Origin: Polydactylus sextarius
Lineage: Eukaryota > Chordata > Actinopteri > Polynemidae
Direction of reading: 5' to 3'
DNA: 64,000 bases
Assembly: GCA_016801845.1 (NCBI GenBank)
Contig: CM028910.1
Location: forward strand, 11,748,629 to 11,812,628
The position numbers were made by a program, and so were the translations under genes. Numbering within the stretch: the stretch's first letter is position 1; each line of letters starts with the position of its first letter. Shown here piece by piece: positions 1 through 12,245 of the stretch. A model generated the notes under the pieces. The model was not told the DNA's origin, ran no database searches, and saw only the letters and a list, made by a program, of their open reading frames with translations.

Positions 1-1530
1 AAAGTCCGATCTTTATTACATCGTTGTTTCATCACCTGCTGCACTTTTAAGCTTGTGAAGAAAACAAATGAGTAGCATGTTTCAATGAGTTTGGGTTTTT
101 GTTTGAAAATAAAAAGCTACCACAAAGCATTCATCAGCTCTGTAAATAGCTTTTAATTACCTGCAATAGATTATCTTGACATGGAATAGTGTGATACTGC
201 AAAGCAGTGGTAACAAACCCCCTGGGACATATGGACAGCTTACTGTTTTTTTGCTGTGTTTACACTATATTTGTTGAAGTGGAGAGGAAGCATTCAGTAA
301 TTCAGCCTTAATATTACACTAATGACAAAATACACTGAAACATGTCATTCCAGTGCTTTGGTTTAAAAATACTCTTGAATTAATTAAAATATTAACCGAG
401 AGTATCGACGTATTTCCAGATTTTTGTTGCCAACTGTGAGACAGTGAAGAATGTTATACAAAATATACGTGACTTTTATCACTAAATGATTAATGTCAAT
501 GTGGCTTTTAGATATCCAATTTATATTTACAAGCCAAGAAAGTCACCAAGACACAACACTTGAGAGCTGTAGCTCGTGCTAACAAATGTAAAACCAAAAT
601 CCTTGGAATCTACAAACAACTGACATTTCAAAATAAATGACAAGAGGATTACTACTCTGAAAAGATAAACTGAATAACCCTGCATTTCAATTGTTAAAAT
701 AAAATAATAATAATAATTATTATTATAAAGAGGAATACTCCTGGAAAAATGAAGCTACCGAAAGCTTAAAAGTGAAGTTACTTTTGAACAATAAATAAAA
801 TCAAGATAGAAAATTTGACAAATTACCAATACTTACACATCAGAAATGTAAAAGATATGACTGGTATGGAAACAGATGGTTCTCTGGGCAAAGAGTATAT
901 CACATCCATTCAGATTTTGATATGGCTACCGTACATGAACTTCCATTGAAAATCACAAGGTAAGACAAACACTAGCTCACAACCAGAGCCCAGAAAAATA
1001 TTTATTTTCTAAGCCACAAAGCCTTCTCACGGCTGCAGGCTCTGAAAACATCTAATTTAGTTGAAGAAGGAAGCCACTCTCCTTTGAGATTTCCTCTTTC
1101 TGGGGCTTAAATTTTTTTTTATGTCAACTCTAATGCACAGGGAAATATATGAGACAATGCTAAAACCATGTGCAGGTAGACAACCTAAAGTGCAAAAGTC
1201 AAACACACAGCTAGCCCGCTAGCCACCGAGAGACACCACATGTGTAAATTCACAGTGTTGTTTGTTGTGATCTCAGGAAAGCGAGCATGTCACGTCCCGT
1301 GTATTTGTGTGTGTTTGTATGTGTGTGAAGGGGGTTGGAGACGTTGCCAGCAGCTGCAAAGGTGACAGAGGGGACGCCTGCCTGAAGGCTTGTGGGCTTG
1401 GCCAGCTCCCATCACACACCATCGCACTCTGCCTCCCGTACTTCTCAAACATCCCACACTTCTTGCCAATCCTCTCCTCTTTCCTTGCCCCTCCACTCCA
1501 CTCTACTCAACTCAACACACCCTTCCCCCC

Positions 1531-1552
1531 ACACACACACACACACACACAC
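1531..1552. repeat. (AC)n microsatellite in a tcf3 intron
   Basis: Eleven AC units following a C-run. Confidence 0.9.
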
Positions 1553-1715
1553 TCGCTCTCTGGCCACTGAGGAAGGGAGAAGGACGCCTAATGCAATTAG
1601 CACCCCTCTGAGCACTTTTGTGTTGATGAATAGAGGTGGTCTGGTGGGCCACTAGGCTGCCCACTGCCGTTCCCGCGCTACTGCTGCTGGCTCCCTTAAC
1701 ACACAAGCCGCCTAA

Positions 1716-1725
1716 GTGACGTCAT
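1716..1725. promoter_or_regulatory. Full palindromic CRE in a tcf3 intron
   Basis: GTGACGTCAT contains the perfect 8-bp cAMP response element TGACGTCA bound by CREB/ATF dimers. It follows a homeodomain-like TGCAATTAGCA at about 1592. Function is inferred from the motif only. Confidence 0.3.
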
Positions 1726-3377
1726 AGATGGACATTGTTCTTTAATGGTCATCATTTCTATAATAAACTGCTTTCATAGCCTCTGGGCAGACAGGGTTTC
1801 AGAACAGTTTGCAATGTTGCGGATTTATGAGATACGGTCCTGCTGACAAACCCAGACATTACATATTAAAAAAATGTGTACACATGAATTGAGCAAATTT
1901 TTCCTCCATATACATATAGTGTATAAGTGCATTTGTATAGTTCATGTTTTCTTCCTCATAGAGGAACACTGGACTGGACATATTAGATGCGCTAAACATG
2001 ACTCAGATCTACGAGAAAATCCTCAGCTGGAATTCGCGGATGTTCGCATTTTGACTACCAAGTGCTATTAGAGGGTACCTGCAGATCTCCCAAAGTTAAA
2101 TGCGACAGCTTGAAGTATCGCATTAAAATGGGTGTCAATGACCAAGGGCCACACTTTAGGACATGAGGAGGGGGGAAGGAATTAACTCCTCACTGCTTAG
2201 TAATTGCCTGCTGTAATAGAAACAAACAGAATCCTGCCTTCCACAGACTGATCCCTATTCAACAAGCTCTCTCTTCCACTCTGGCCACTCACTGCATGCT
2301 GGGCCAGTTTAAGAGGCTGCGAGCTGGGGGTGAGGGACATTGTCTCGGATTCAAGCCATTTCCTGCAGATCAGTGGGGGTAAGAGCCCTGTGCCGTGTTG
2401 GGGGAGGAGTGTTTTACACTTCAGGGTGGGGGAGTCGTTTCAAGTCCATAAGCCCCCTTTTTTGTCTTTGTTCCTCAGTGGCCAAGTTCTCACTCTGGGG
2501 AACACTGGGGAGTGTGACTCAATTTCACACGCCAGGTTGGCAGCGTGACAGAGGAACGAAAGTAACACAACTTACTAATAACATTCAGGAAGAGAGAAAA
2601 GCTCACTCAAAGGCTTCAGGTGCTTGAGGGGATTAAATGGCACCTAGTTTGCACTTTAAAATAGTGAAATAAAGACTATCTTAAGAAAGAGGAAAAACAT
2701 CAGACATGATAAAATAAAAATCATGTAGACATATGAATAAATCTGCTCTCAGTTTAAATTCTTCACGAAAAAAGAAAAATCTGTGCCTGGAACGATTTAA
2801 AGGCGCAGTGTATTTTTTTTTCACTTTATCAAAGACATGCCAACGCTACATTCAGAGCAGTTAAAAGGACCAAGAACATTTGGCCAATAGGATTTTTTTC
2901 CTGTACCGATAACAATCAATGAATAAGCACATGAACAGGCCAAGCTGCTGCATGTTGCTAAATGGTAATTTCTTCATAAAAAATACTTGGACTAGTCAAT
3001 CTATTACGGGTGTAAGATAAACAAATACATGCACGGCCTCAACTTTGAGCCCCACAAATAAAATTAACCACTATTATAAGAGCTGTAGAAATTTCATTTG
3101 GATGAGCTGATGTTTGTGTGGTTGGTGCTCTTCCATATCAGCTGTACACTATGAAAACTATTTCTACTCCATTTTGGCACTGAACATGGGTGCTCAAGAT
3201 CAGAGATTTCTTCATGTGAAATTAGTAATTAGTAGTATATTGCTGCTTTGCCAAAACTTACATGTGGCAGTTTAATTCACACCAGTTAACAAAAATGAAA
3301 CCACTGTAGTTTAAAAAACATGCAGTGAGTACAAAGCAAAGATATTACGTGTTTCTACGCAGAGTTGAAAAACTTAC

Positions 3378-3450
3378 CTGATCCACCAAACTGACTGCTG
3401 GCAAGTGTCATTGTCCTGTTCTTCCCATTGGCTACTGGAGGTGCGAACAT
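3378..3450 (-). CDS. tcf3: tcf3 second coding exon (residues 26-49, phase 1 end)
   Basis: The reverse strand shows an acceptor (gtcttgtag), then 73 bases encoding MFAPPVANGKNRTMTLASSQ and FGGS, then the donor gtaagttt. It completes the AD1 region. The next exon, expected to begin near L/M-E/D-D-R, is not found in bases 1-3377. Confidence 0.85.
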
Positions 3451-3692
3451 CTACAAGACAAAAGTTGAAAGACACTGTAACTAACAAAGCAAAGGATGAC
3501 ACACTTCACACTTCCTATTTCTACTAATAAACACTACGTACACATTCGCATGTATGTTTTTTCTTTAAAAGCTCTCTAAAGTGAGATGATTTTAAAACAT
3601 TGATGTTAATACTTGAGTCAAGTTCCAGCGTTACAGCACAACATGCTAGTAAAGCCTATCACTTATTTAAGACTCATTAAGTTTTTATTTTA

Positions 3693-3724
<32 letters not shown>

Positions 3725-5452
3725 CACAACAACAACAACAAAGAAGCAAGCTTTTACCGAACTAAATATTCAGTATCCTGAGACTACCTTTACCATGTGG
3801 CTACAGTGTGGTTTAAATGTCTGCTATGTGGCGTCTTTCACTAATGTGCCCTACTGTACAAGAAAAACCTTATTGCAATTAGGACACCATAACACAATCT
3901 GCCACTACCACATATGATCTTTAAAAAAAAAAAATAAAATGGTGTGAATCTACAAAAGCCCAACGACCATCTCTGTTTCCATTACATTTGTTCGCGGATA
4001 TCTCAAACGTGCTTAGCTTTTTTCCGCGTCCAATCTGGCACACGTTTTCATGACTAGCCAGTGAATAAACAAAGAGGAGGAAATTTGTTTGTGCAATGTT
4101 TGACAGTTCCTCACCCGTATTACAAATGTCATATTTAGACGAAACATCTGCCGATACAACCTGGCAGCTGATCAATCTGGGCTTTTCGAACAAAAACCCA
4201 ACTGTCTAATGAGAACCTCCCACAAACCCCCGTCGCAACGAGGAGCGTTTTTCTTTCATGGGGTAAGACTTCCTTTAAATACCAACGGTGTGGCAGGGAG
4301 TATGACTACATTAACGAAGCAGCTGACTGAATCATGTAAGTCGCTGAAAAAGAGCTCTACCACCAATGCACATCAGTACATATTCATTTAAAAAAACAAA
4401 ACACTAAAAATACAGCCAGTCCTGTTGTTCCCTTGTGTTAAAAACCAACAACTCTTGCAATGATAAACACTTCAGTGTTAATCAACTATGGTTTGTCAAA
4501 GGAATCTCATGGGACATTAATTCTGTTCACAAATATTTATTAGGAGTCACGGTTTGGAATAACTTATTGTGTCCCACATATAATAATTATACAGAACTGG
4601 CAATTTACCTTTATCAGCTCATCATTTTATTTAGGAGAAATAACTTACACAGCTCAACTGGGCCTGGGAGATGTTTTTATCAATGTAGGAACTCAACAAA
4701 AGGTTTTACAACAAAATGAAACGAAGATTTAAAATAAATAAATAAATAAAACGAAAAAACATCTATCCACTTTGTAGATAATGTCTGGAGAATAGCATCT
4801 CTGTGAAAATGTCTTCCTAAAGACTAAAAATATGACAAAAAGAAGTGCAGAGCCTGTCTGCTCGGCCCAGTTCATATACCCCCTCCCCACATTCTGTAAA
4901 CAACACAAACAGGGTTGAAATTATTTTTCACCATCTCCTGCAGTTGTCCCTGATTCACTATTTACGTGTTTATTTTGATGTATCTCTGCATCGCCTACAT
5001 AAAAATGAGTAACATATTTAAAACCTTAAATATATAAAACTCATTTTCACCAGTCACCCTGAGGTATAGCATTAATTTATTTGCCATGCTTTGATGTAAT
5101 CAGCACTACCTCTGCATGCCAAGAATGAGGGATGGAAATATCTTGAGCTGACAACCTATTGTTAAAAAAGGGTTCTACATTCTCTGTTGTAGATTTTGAG
5201 ATATTAAACTTCCCACTTCTTTCCACCCCTCCCTCCCCCCCCTTCTCTCATTCAGACCTCCAGCTCTCTTCTGCCACTACCCAGACCTGTATCGCTCTCT
5301 CTTTAGCTCTTTCTCCCGGTGCCACCCACCTACCACTGCCACCCAAAACCACCCAGTCTGCTCTCCCACTCGCTTACCGCACTGAAATCCAGGAGGTCGC
5401 TGAGTTCCTTGTCAGTTCCCACTGCAGCCATTCTTTGCTGCTGTTCGTTCAT
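3378..5452 (-). CDS. tcf3: E-protein bHLH transcription factor, N-terminal part (gene span of the two visible coding exons)
   Basis: E-proteins are class I bHLH activators that bind E-boxes as homodimers or with tissue-specific bHLH partners, and are inhibited by Id proteins. Only the first 49 residues are in the window. They carry the start of activation domain 1: the peptide GTDKELSDLLDFSAMF (residues 12-27) is the diagnostic E-protein AD1 helix that contacts co-activators and ETO. The two exons join in phase (GCG then ATG) and the second ends in phase 1 after FGGS. The bHLH domain and remaining exons lie off the left edge. TCF12 and TCF4 share the AD1 helix, and overall identity to TCF12 as I remember it is at least as high. 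I chose tcf3 because NGK and FGGSG match TCF3 rather than the NSGK and FSGSG of TCF12, and because TCF3 lies on the same human arm (19p13.3) as the neighbours. Identity as an E-protein is near certain; the paralogue is less so. Confidence 0.82.
3451..5377 (-). other. tcf3 intron between the two visible coding exons
   Basis: A 1.9-kb intron in phase 0. It contains a pure A-run at 3696-3724 and no other exon that I can support. Short open frames here do not resemble known proteins. Confidence 0.7.
3696..3724. repeat. Poly(A) run
   Basis: About 29 consecutive A, followed by (CAA)n-like sequence; likely the tail of an old retroelement or simple slippage. Confidence 0.85.
5378..5452 (-). CDS. tcf3: tcf3 first coding exon (residues 1-25)
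   Basis: The reverse strand reads ATG at 5452 and continues for 25 codons to GCG at 5378, followed by a donor (gtaagcg). The peptide begins MNEQQQRMAAVGTD and continues through LSDLLDFSA. A G at -3 gives an acceptable start context. The exon probably begins at 5474, after a CAG-free but pyrimidine-rich acceptor (tctcatag), so about 22 bases are 5' UTR. The long plus-strand open frame over the same bases is a shadow. Confidence 0.85.
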
Positions 5453-5474
5453 ACCCTTCAGTCTCTAATAAACC

Positions 5475-8400
5475 CTATGAGAGAAATTTGCAGATACAGG
5501 ATTTTAATGGCACTAGCAAGCACAAAGAGAAGTTACATATAGTTCTTGAAAAAACATGGAGGGTGATGGTAATGAATGATTTAAACTACTCTAGCTTTGC
5601 TTCATCACAACCCTTATCTTAATCCGTGAGATTATTCATGTTGGCACATTGTTAGTTAAAAATAAGTAATGATGACACCAGTGCAGTTTGTCAGCATGTT
5701 TTCCTTTAAAAGAAAAAAAGAAAAAAAAAAAAAAAAAAAACTTACTGCCAAGGCATCAAATTTATTTTTGTAATTCACAAATCATAATGAATATAAAAAT
5801 ATATCCTGCTCATAGGCAAATCTTTCATGTTCGGGTAGTTAAAACAGGACAATCGGTGATCGTCCATTGAGTCTCAGCTGGCCGAAACATACAGCTCAAA
5901 TTACTACCACGCTGAAATACAGACCGACGACGGAAAACAGACAAACATGAGGCTACTTAACACATGCACTCTAGGCAGGTCTACTTAAAAATGCTAATTT
6001 CTCAGAGACACTGCTTTCCCATCCAAGCAGTACAAGAGACACTGCCATGAAATGATGAATACTCTGCCTTTAGTCAAATCACTACCAAGTAATGACTTAA
6101 AAAATTGTCTTTCATTTTACGCAATCCTGGCAAATAACACAACCATATGTCGATCATTGCTACATAAAAGAGAATGTAATACATTTACAATTACAGACAT
6201 AATTGGGACTATTGTTAGCCCAAGGAAATAGGGGTGAAAGGCAGAGCTAATGACTATATGCAAACACGTCATTACCAAATTACCATATGTCAACTGAGAA
6301 AGAACCTTGTCAAATGACACACTGAGCATGAATACTGGATTTACCCTGCGTTTTGCATTCCAACGCAAGCCTGAGGCCGCTCTCTGATGCTGAGCGGTGG
6401 ATCTGCAAGCTTCACAGGGAACTAGTGGTAAGGGAGCGAGTGGAGGAATAGAGGCACTTGGACACCAACAGGTGGTGTGCTTTTACAGCCTCTTTTGTAG
6501 CACTAGCATAAATTGATGCAATCAAAAAAAGAGAAGGAAAAAAAAAACAGGAAAAAGATGGATGCCTCGGAGGAAATGCAAGCTGTAAAATGTAAACAAA
6601 GGAAACTCAGAAGACTTGAATTTATGTCAATAATCAAGAATGTCAATTGAGCGGCACTTAAAAGGAAAATAAACAAATGCAAACAACATTAAATTCAACT
6701 GTTTTTTTTTTTTACTGTTAAGTCACTTCTTTTGTGCCAAACATACAAACAATGCAGTCAAACTGCAGTGAACTCAGGCGAGCAGAACTAATTTAACCTT
6801 GAGACAAGGAAAGGAAGTGAACACACAACACATCGCCCCAAGTGTAAAAAAGCTAGGAACATGGCTGTCACAGCTTTTCCAAACTTTTGGATAGGATGGC
6901 CGGTGAAGGGCTAAATAGGTCAAACACACAACTAAAATCAACTTAACATTCCCAAATATTATTTAATCACTGAGTTAAATGGAGCAGAGCACATGGAGGT
7001 GCTTAATGTAACAAAATGGCATCTACTGCTGGATCAATATTTGAAGCAAGCAGATTAGAGGTCTTTGTCACCCCACACAAGGCAGAGTAGGCAGGTCATT
7101 CGCCACAAAAGAGCCTGCACTTCCATGAAACAAACCACACAACTAAACAGATGCATTACATCAAAAACTTGATTTTATATATACATACATACATACATAT
7201 ATATATATATAAATTTACACGGACAAACACGACTCAAATAATAATGGTCTGAGTGAGTTTTCATCACGACTTTGAAAACATAATAGTCGCTCAAAATAAG
7301 TTGTTTTTAACCTTTCTAACAAACGTGCAATTGGTCGAGAATAATTGTTTTTCACGTTTATTTTAAAAAAGGCGCTACTCTGTGCGCAGAGTAAAAGCAG
7401 GTTTTGTTCTACTATAATGAGTCGCGTCAAACGTTAAAAGCAAAGTAAATAACTACAACGTGTTTATGCCAGTGCTATTACTACTGGAACAACAAGGTCT
7501 AACGTACTGAACAGAAAAGGGCTTATTCAACTGTTGATTCAAACACTGCCCGAGAGAAACGGATGTTTACGACTTGTGCCATAAATGTTAATAAAAATAA
7601 TAACCACCTTCGGCTCTTTCAGTTTAAAACAATGAGAATAAACATCTAATGGCACCACAGGATGTGGTGCTGTACATTATTTGATCATCTCCGCTAGGCC
7701 ACATCCAGAGCCAAGCTATTGCTGACAACTGAGCCCATTCACCATTTATTTTGAACTATGTTGACATCATCCCGAAAACTAACAAAAGCCATAATCTCCA
7801 GTCGTGTCTTCGGTCAAATAATGTGTGAAAACAAGTGCAGCGGTTCTGATCCCTAGAGAATAAAAATAAAATAAAATAAAATAAAGGAGCGATGCTCCAA
7901 ACTTCATGCAACAAATACTGAGCTCTTTCTTTCACATATTAGGGTTCAAGTCGTGCATTATGAGGGAGTTCAGTGGTGGAGACGGTGGGGGTGGGAGCAT
8001 GAGGAATTTCCTGCCAAATGTGTAATAAAATAAAGTCTAGCTGGTGGCCAGACACTTCCATAAAGGAATGTTTAAAGGTCTACCAAATGGGTTTTATGGA
8101 AAGTTTGTTTCGGGGCTTGTGTGGAAAATACGCGTTAGGCCCCACAACACAAAGTTTAGCTAAAATGCTCGCCAACATAACACAACGTTAAGATTTCAAA
8201 TGTGCACACACGGTGAAGCTAGTGGCGGAGACACACGGTGAAAAAAACAAAACGAGGCTCGTTAGGCTGGACTAACATTTAACGATAGTGGAGTCTCTCT
8301 TTTTTGCAGAACAAAGGAGTAATTTCCTCCTCTCCGTGGTCGATGCGGAGACCATCACACACTTAGCTCGCCACCTCAAACCAGACAAAAACTTACATCC

Positions 8401-9084
8401 CCCGCTTTAACCACACATTCCCAAAAACTTTTCGAAAAATTGCAGGCGTCGAAATATGTTGTCAATGAAACACATCGAAATCATGCAACTTCCCCCCCAT
8501 AAAAATGAAGTGAAAGAATGTGTTTTTACCTCTCCTCTCCAAGTGTCTGATATCCAACAGTAAAAAGAAAAGAGACTCGCGAGGGGAAAAACATAAAACT
8601 TCAAGAGAATTTCGACCTCAGTGCATGAAACGCATTGGAGCACTGTAGATGTCTTCCCTTTGTCCCGGTAAGCCTGCTTTTCAAATAGCGCCCACGTGTT
8701 TGCTTCAATGTAACAAGTCTGTGTGCAAACAAATCTATTATAGTAAGTAATGTAGCGTCTTCCTTTTTTGTTGTTACAACTGAGATGATTTCATTCTTCT
8801 CGTAGACATCTTCACCACCTCCGTCCACATTGTCAGACGCAACAACGTATCCCTCCGCACAAATGTGAGGGCCTCAACGCCAGCGGTGTCCGATTTCAAA
8901 CGCCTATAAGAGAAGGCCTGTTTTTACCGAGGAAAAAATACGACTGTAATGTCGTCCGATGCCCAAAACGACGGAAATATCTAACGCCAAAGCTCAGTTT
9001 TATGCGCCGTATCTACAAGCCTCAAAATGCGGGAGCGCTGCGAGGACTATATAGTGCGGCGGAAGGCTATCGTAAGAAAGTTAC
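5475..9084 (-). other. tcf3 5' intron
   Basis: A 3.6-kb intron between the non-coding first exon and the start-codon exon. It contains an A-run (5711-5740), a (TATG/TA)n tract (about 7178-7212) and an (AAAAT)n tract (about 7860-7886). A further donor-like site on the minus strand (GGGGGAT, then gtaagt, at 8396) could end an alternative 5' exon, but nothing else supports it. Confidence 0.55.
9047..9054. promoter_or_regulatory. Palindromic TATA-like box beside the tcf3 first exon
   Basis: CTATATAG is its own reverse complement and sits in a CG-rich setting about 30 bases inside the first intron of tcf3. It could serve a second, more 3' start site of tcf3 (minus strand) or a divergent transcript. 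A weak donor-like gtaaaaac lies about 120 bases further on the minus strand. No transcript is shown by the sequence alone. Confidence 0.3.
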
Positions 9085-9250
9085 CTGCGATTACACAGCA
9101 GCAGCTTGACGAGATGGCACGATAAATGCGAAGGCCCTCAGCCAATGGGAGAGCGCGAAAGGTTGACTGACAGCACCAACAGCCAATAAAAAACTGGAAA
9201 TACGCTTTATGACCGCCTTCTTCTTGACGCTCACTTTCCCTGTGTGCTCA
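9085..9250 (-). promoter_or_regulatory. tcf3: tcf3 5' untranslated first exon and promoter
   Basis: A good donor on the minus strand (AATCGCAG, then gtaactttc, at 9084) marks the 3' end of a non-coding first exon starting upstream of 9085. Two CCAAT boxes lie just beyond it at 9142-9146 and 9183-9187, in sequence richer in CG than its surroundings. The start site probably lies at about 9090-9140. Placement is inferred from the donor, the CCAAT boxes and the direction of the coding exons. Confidence 0.5.
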
Positions 9251-9320
9251 GAGAGGCTGGCTGAGGGGGGCTCCAACATGCCCGCTGACATCATTTTATT
9301 ACTGTGGTTGCTGTGTCCTC

Positions 9321-9381
9321 TTTTCTTTTTCTCAGAAAAAAAGAAAAAAAAGGAAGAAAGAAAAGAAAGAAAGAAAAAAAA
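9321..9381. repeat. A-rich purine tract upstream of tcf3
   Basis: About 60 bases of A and G only, made of AAAG and AAAGA units, about 0.2 kb upstream of the tcf3 promoter. Confidence 0.85.
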
Positions 9382-12109
9382 ACTATGCTCAACCTACGGC
9401 GTGAAATAATTTCGCTTTCATTATAGCAACGACAGCAGTATGAACTGGTAATAATTTCAATGTTACCGTTATTTTTCCCGAAATTTTTAATGACGCCACA
9501 TGTAAACCAGCTTCATTACAAGTTGTACTATGACTATATGGTTTGTACTAATTAATTTTTTAAAAACATAAATTGGTCTATTATAACGACTTCTTTAAGG
9601 ACTATTAAGACCACCACTGATTTTTCTGTTTATGTCTTGTTTTGTTTTGTAACCTAACATTTACATACATTTAACTTTGTTTACTAGTAAAACTGCTGAC
9701 AATTATCAGTCGCCGTAATTATGAGACATATTTTCCACAATTGGTGTGCTACTAACAAATATCTTTATTATCAGTGAACCACACATTTCCACAAGGAGCC
9801 AATTAATTGTTTTGACAATAAAATAGTACACAAGGTCCATTGTAATCTACCAAATATATATTCAAACTAACGGTCTAAAACCCAAATGTGTGGTTTTCCA
9901 ACTAGTATGTCAATGAAATGCTTCATCTAATTCTTACCATTACAAAAAAAAAAAAAAAAAGCTTGACAGGTTTTCTTAATTATCAAAATGGTTGATCATT
10001 TTTCTGCTGTTATTTCCACACAGCCAGTCTTTTTTCTGAATGGGGCGATAAACATAAGATCAACACACCCCTAGAAACTGCCTGCTCCAGAGCAGAGTGG
10101 AGAGGAAGGAGAGCAGAGAGTATAGGATCACAGAGTGGGGGTGGGTGTGTGGTGGTGGTGGTGGTGAGAGGGGGGGTAGTTCAGAGAAAACAGTTCAGCC
10201 GGGGAGGGCATACCGGATGATCAACACAAATTTGTCTGTAATGTTAAAATGCTGCTTTAGAGCAAGATAACAAAAGCAGTGGATGAAAATATGAAATCAA
10301 ATGTAGTTTATCGCCAGTCACTGTGATGATGATGGTGATTATAAACTATTTAAAATGGAACATGTTTAGGCGACCCTGATATGTGTCACCAATATGTTTA
10401 TTCAATACACACACCACATCCCTCTGCCATCAGCGTTCACACGAAACCACACAATAACCACTCTGCTGAAAAGTATATGTAGGTGTTAGACAGCTGTTGT
10501 TTGTAACCTGAGGGCGAACCTCGTCATAGAAGAGGGAAGTTAAGATGACCCTCTCTTTGTTTCCTGTCTTCAACCATCAGAATTGCTGTGTTACGCACAC
10601 ATACATCATTTTACAGGGGTAAAAAACAACAGCCTCAGCAATCTCTCTTCAAAATCTTAGCTCAAAGTTGACACTATGGACCAATACAAAGGCCACGGTG
10701 ACTCAAATATCTTTTGAGTCACTGTTTAGGCAGCAAGTCCATTTCTTGGGTGTGAGCTGTATAGCAAAATTAAGACATGGCAAATGCAAATTCTTCATAG
10801 CTGCCCGGTGTTATTACACACCCTTAATGCTTTAAACTGTGTATTTGCATAGAGGATACCAAATGGAAGGGGATTTGCTGTCAATAGAACATATAGGTAA
10901 ATAATCCATTGGGTGTCCCCCGGGTAAAGGAAAAGCCTCGGCACAGAACATTAATTAGTGTCATGGACTGTCTTAGGAATGTAATGGGGTTACTGCTCGG
11001 AACAAACGCACATATGGGCCATAAATACCTTCACAAACATACCATGCGCACATTCACATTTGGTTGCACATATGCAGACATACACAAGTGCTCACATAAA
11101 CACACCGAAATGAAAAGACAGTCGTAGTATAGTGAAATAATCATGACTATCAAAGAAAGGGCATCTTGTGTTATTTATCTAACACCTATTTAGAATCCTT
11201 TCATTGAGGGATGTATTAATCAAAAGATTAGATTTGAGCAGATGGAAACATCTGTTTGGGGAAATTATTTTCTAGTGGAAGCAAAGAAAATCTCTCATAT
11301 TCTTGGTTTTTCCAGTAGACGTTAGGCCTTGAGTAAGAATAGTGCTGTTGTCAGTATTAGCAATGAGGCTTGTAAGCCCTCCAAGTAGTTTGTAGTAACA
11401 GCTGGGTCTGACATGGAGAGCATGTACAAGGGCAGCCAGGCTGAAGAGAGGGAGGGGGCGGTAGAAAAAGAGTAATAATAAAAAACACACACACATTTAC
11501 CGAGGGTCTTCACCTTAATGAGCTTGAAGTGCACCTAATGGTGACACCAAGTTAAACAGAAATTAGTTGTATAACAGGCAGCTGCAGACACAAGAAACGT
11601 GTTTTAAAGCATTTATCCTCTTGGACTACATTAACATCACACCTCTAATTCTTATTTACAAGTGAATTGCGGTGGTGCCACTTTCTCACTGAAACCAAGG
11701 GCAAAATCTAGTTTATTTTTGTAATTCCTGATATTGAGCGAGTAATTTTTTATATTCATCTGCTACAGAATGAGTAGTGAGGTATGGAACAGGAGACGTA
11801 TGATGCTATAATGCTGCTATCCAGTGTTTTGTTTGTTTTCAATTAACACTCGCTCACATACACTGAGACATAAAAGAGCAGAGAGTGACCCCTTAAAAGC
11901 TCCATTTTTATGCTAAAATTCTGTTTTTATTATACAATCACCAGTCACTATGGGTAATCTGCCACATGGCAACCTCAAAGCTTATAGGGTCATTATACAG
12001 GAAGGACAAAACACAAAAACACTAACATGTCATGTGTGATGTGGAAATATGTTCACAGTACAATGGACAGTTAAAGGCCGGATGGGGAGGGATGCTGTCA
12101 CACATGCCC

Positions 12110-12245
12110 TCGATGATTCCTTCGAGCCATTCCCGGCTTCATATCTGTAATTAACGACAGATGCACATGGAAAATTAACATATGTTTGGCACATTGGTGC
12201 TAATCGGTCATATATTTGTGCATATTAATGAAATATTTATCTATA
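12110..12245. promoter_or_regulatory. Candidate regulatory block rich in homeodomain and POU-like sites
   Basis: The block contains CTGTAATTAACGACAG, ACATGGAAAATTAACATATG and TTTGTGCATATTAATGAAAT, plus a CATTCC (TEAD-like) site. It has no simple repeats and no open frame. It is offered as a possible conserved non-coding element. Confidence 0.2.

Larger units (their letters stand above)
1..3377 (-). other. tcf3 intron, continues off the left edge
   Basis: No coding exon was found here on either strand. It is AT-rich intronic DNA with an (AC)n tract at 1531-1552, a full CRE at 1716-1725, and a moderately GC-rich stretch at about 1200-1730 and 2130-2560 that may hold regulatory sequence. Confidence 0.6.

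Noticed and set aside
3378..5452. Assignment to tcf12 or tcf4
   Set aside because: The NGK and FGGSG positions and the gene neighbourhood favour tcf3, although TCF12 cannot be fully excluded from 49 residues.
5159..5542. A 127-codon plus-strand open frame
   Set aside because: It overlaps the tcf3 start-codon exon on the opposite strand, where the E-protein AD1 peptide and splice sites are decisive.
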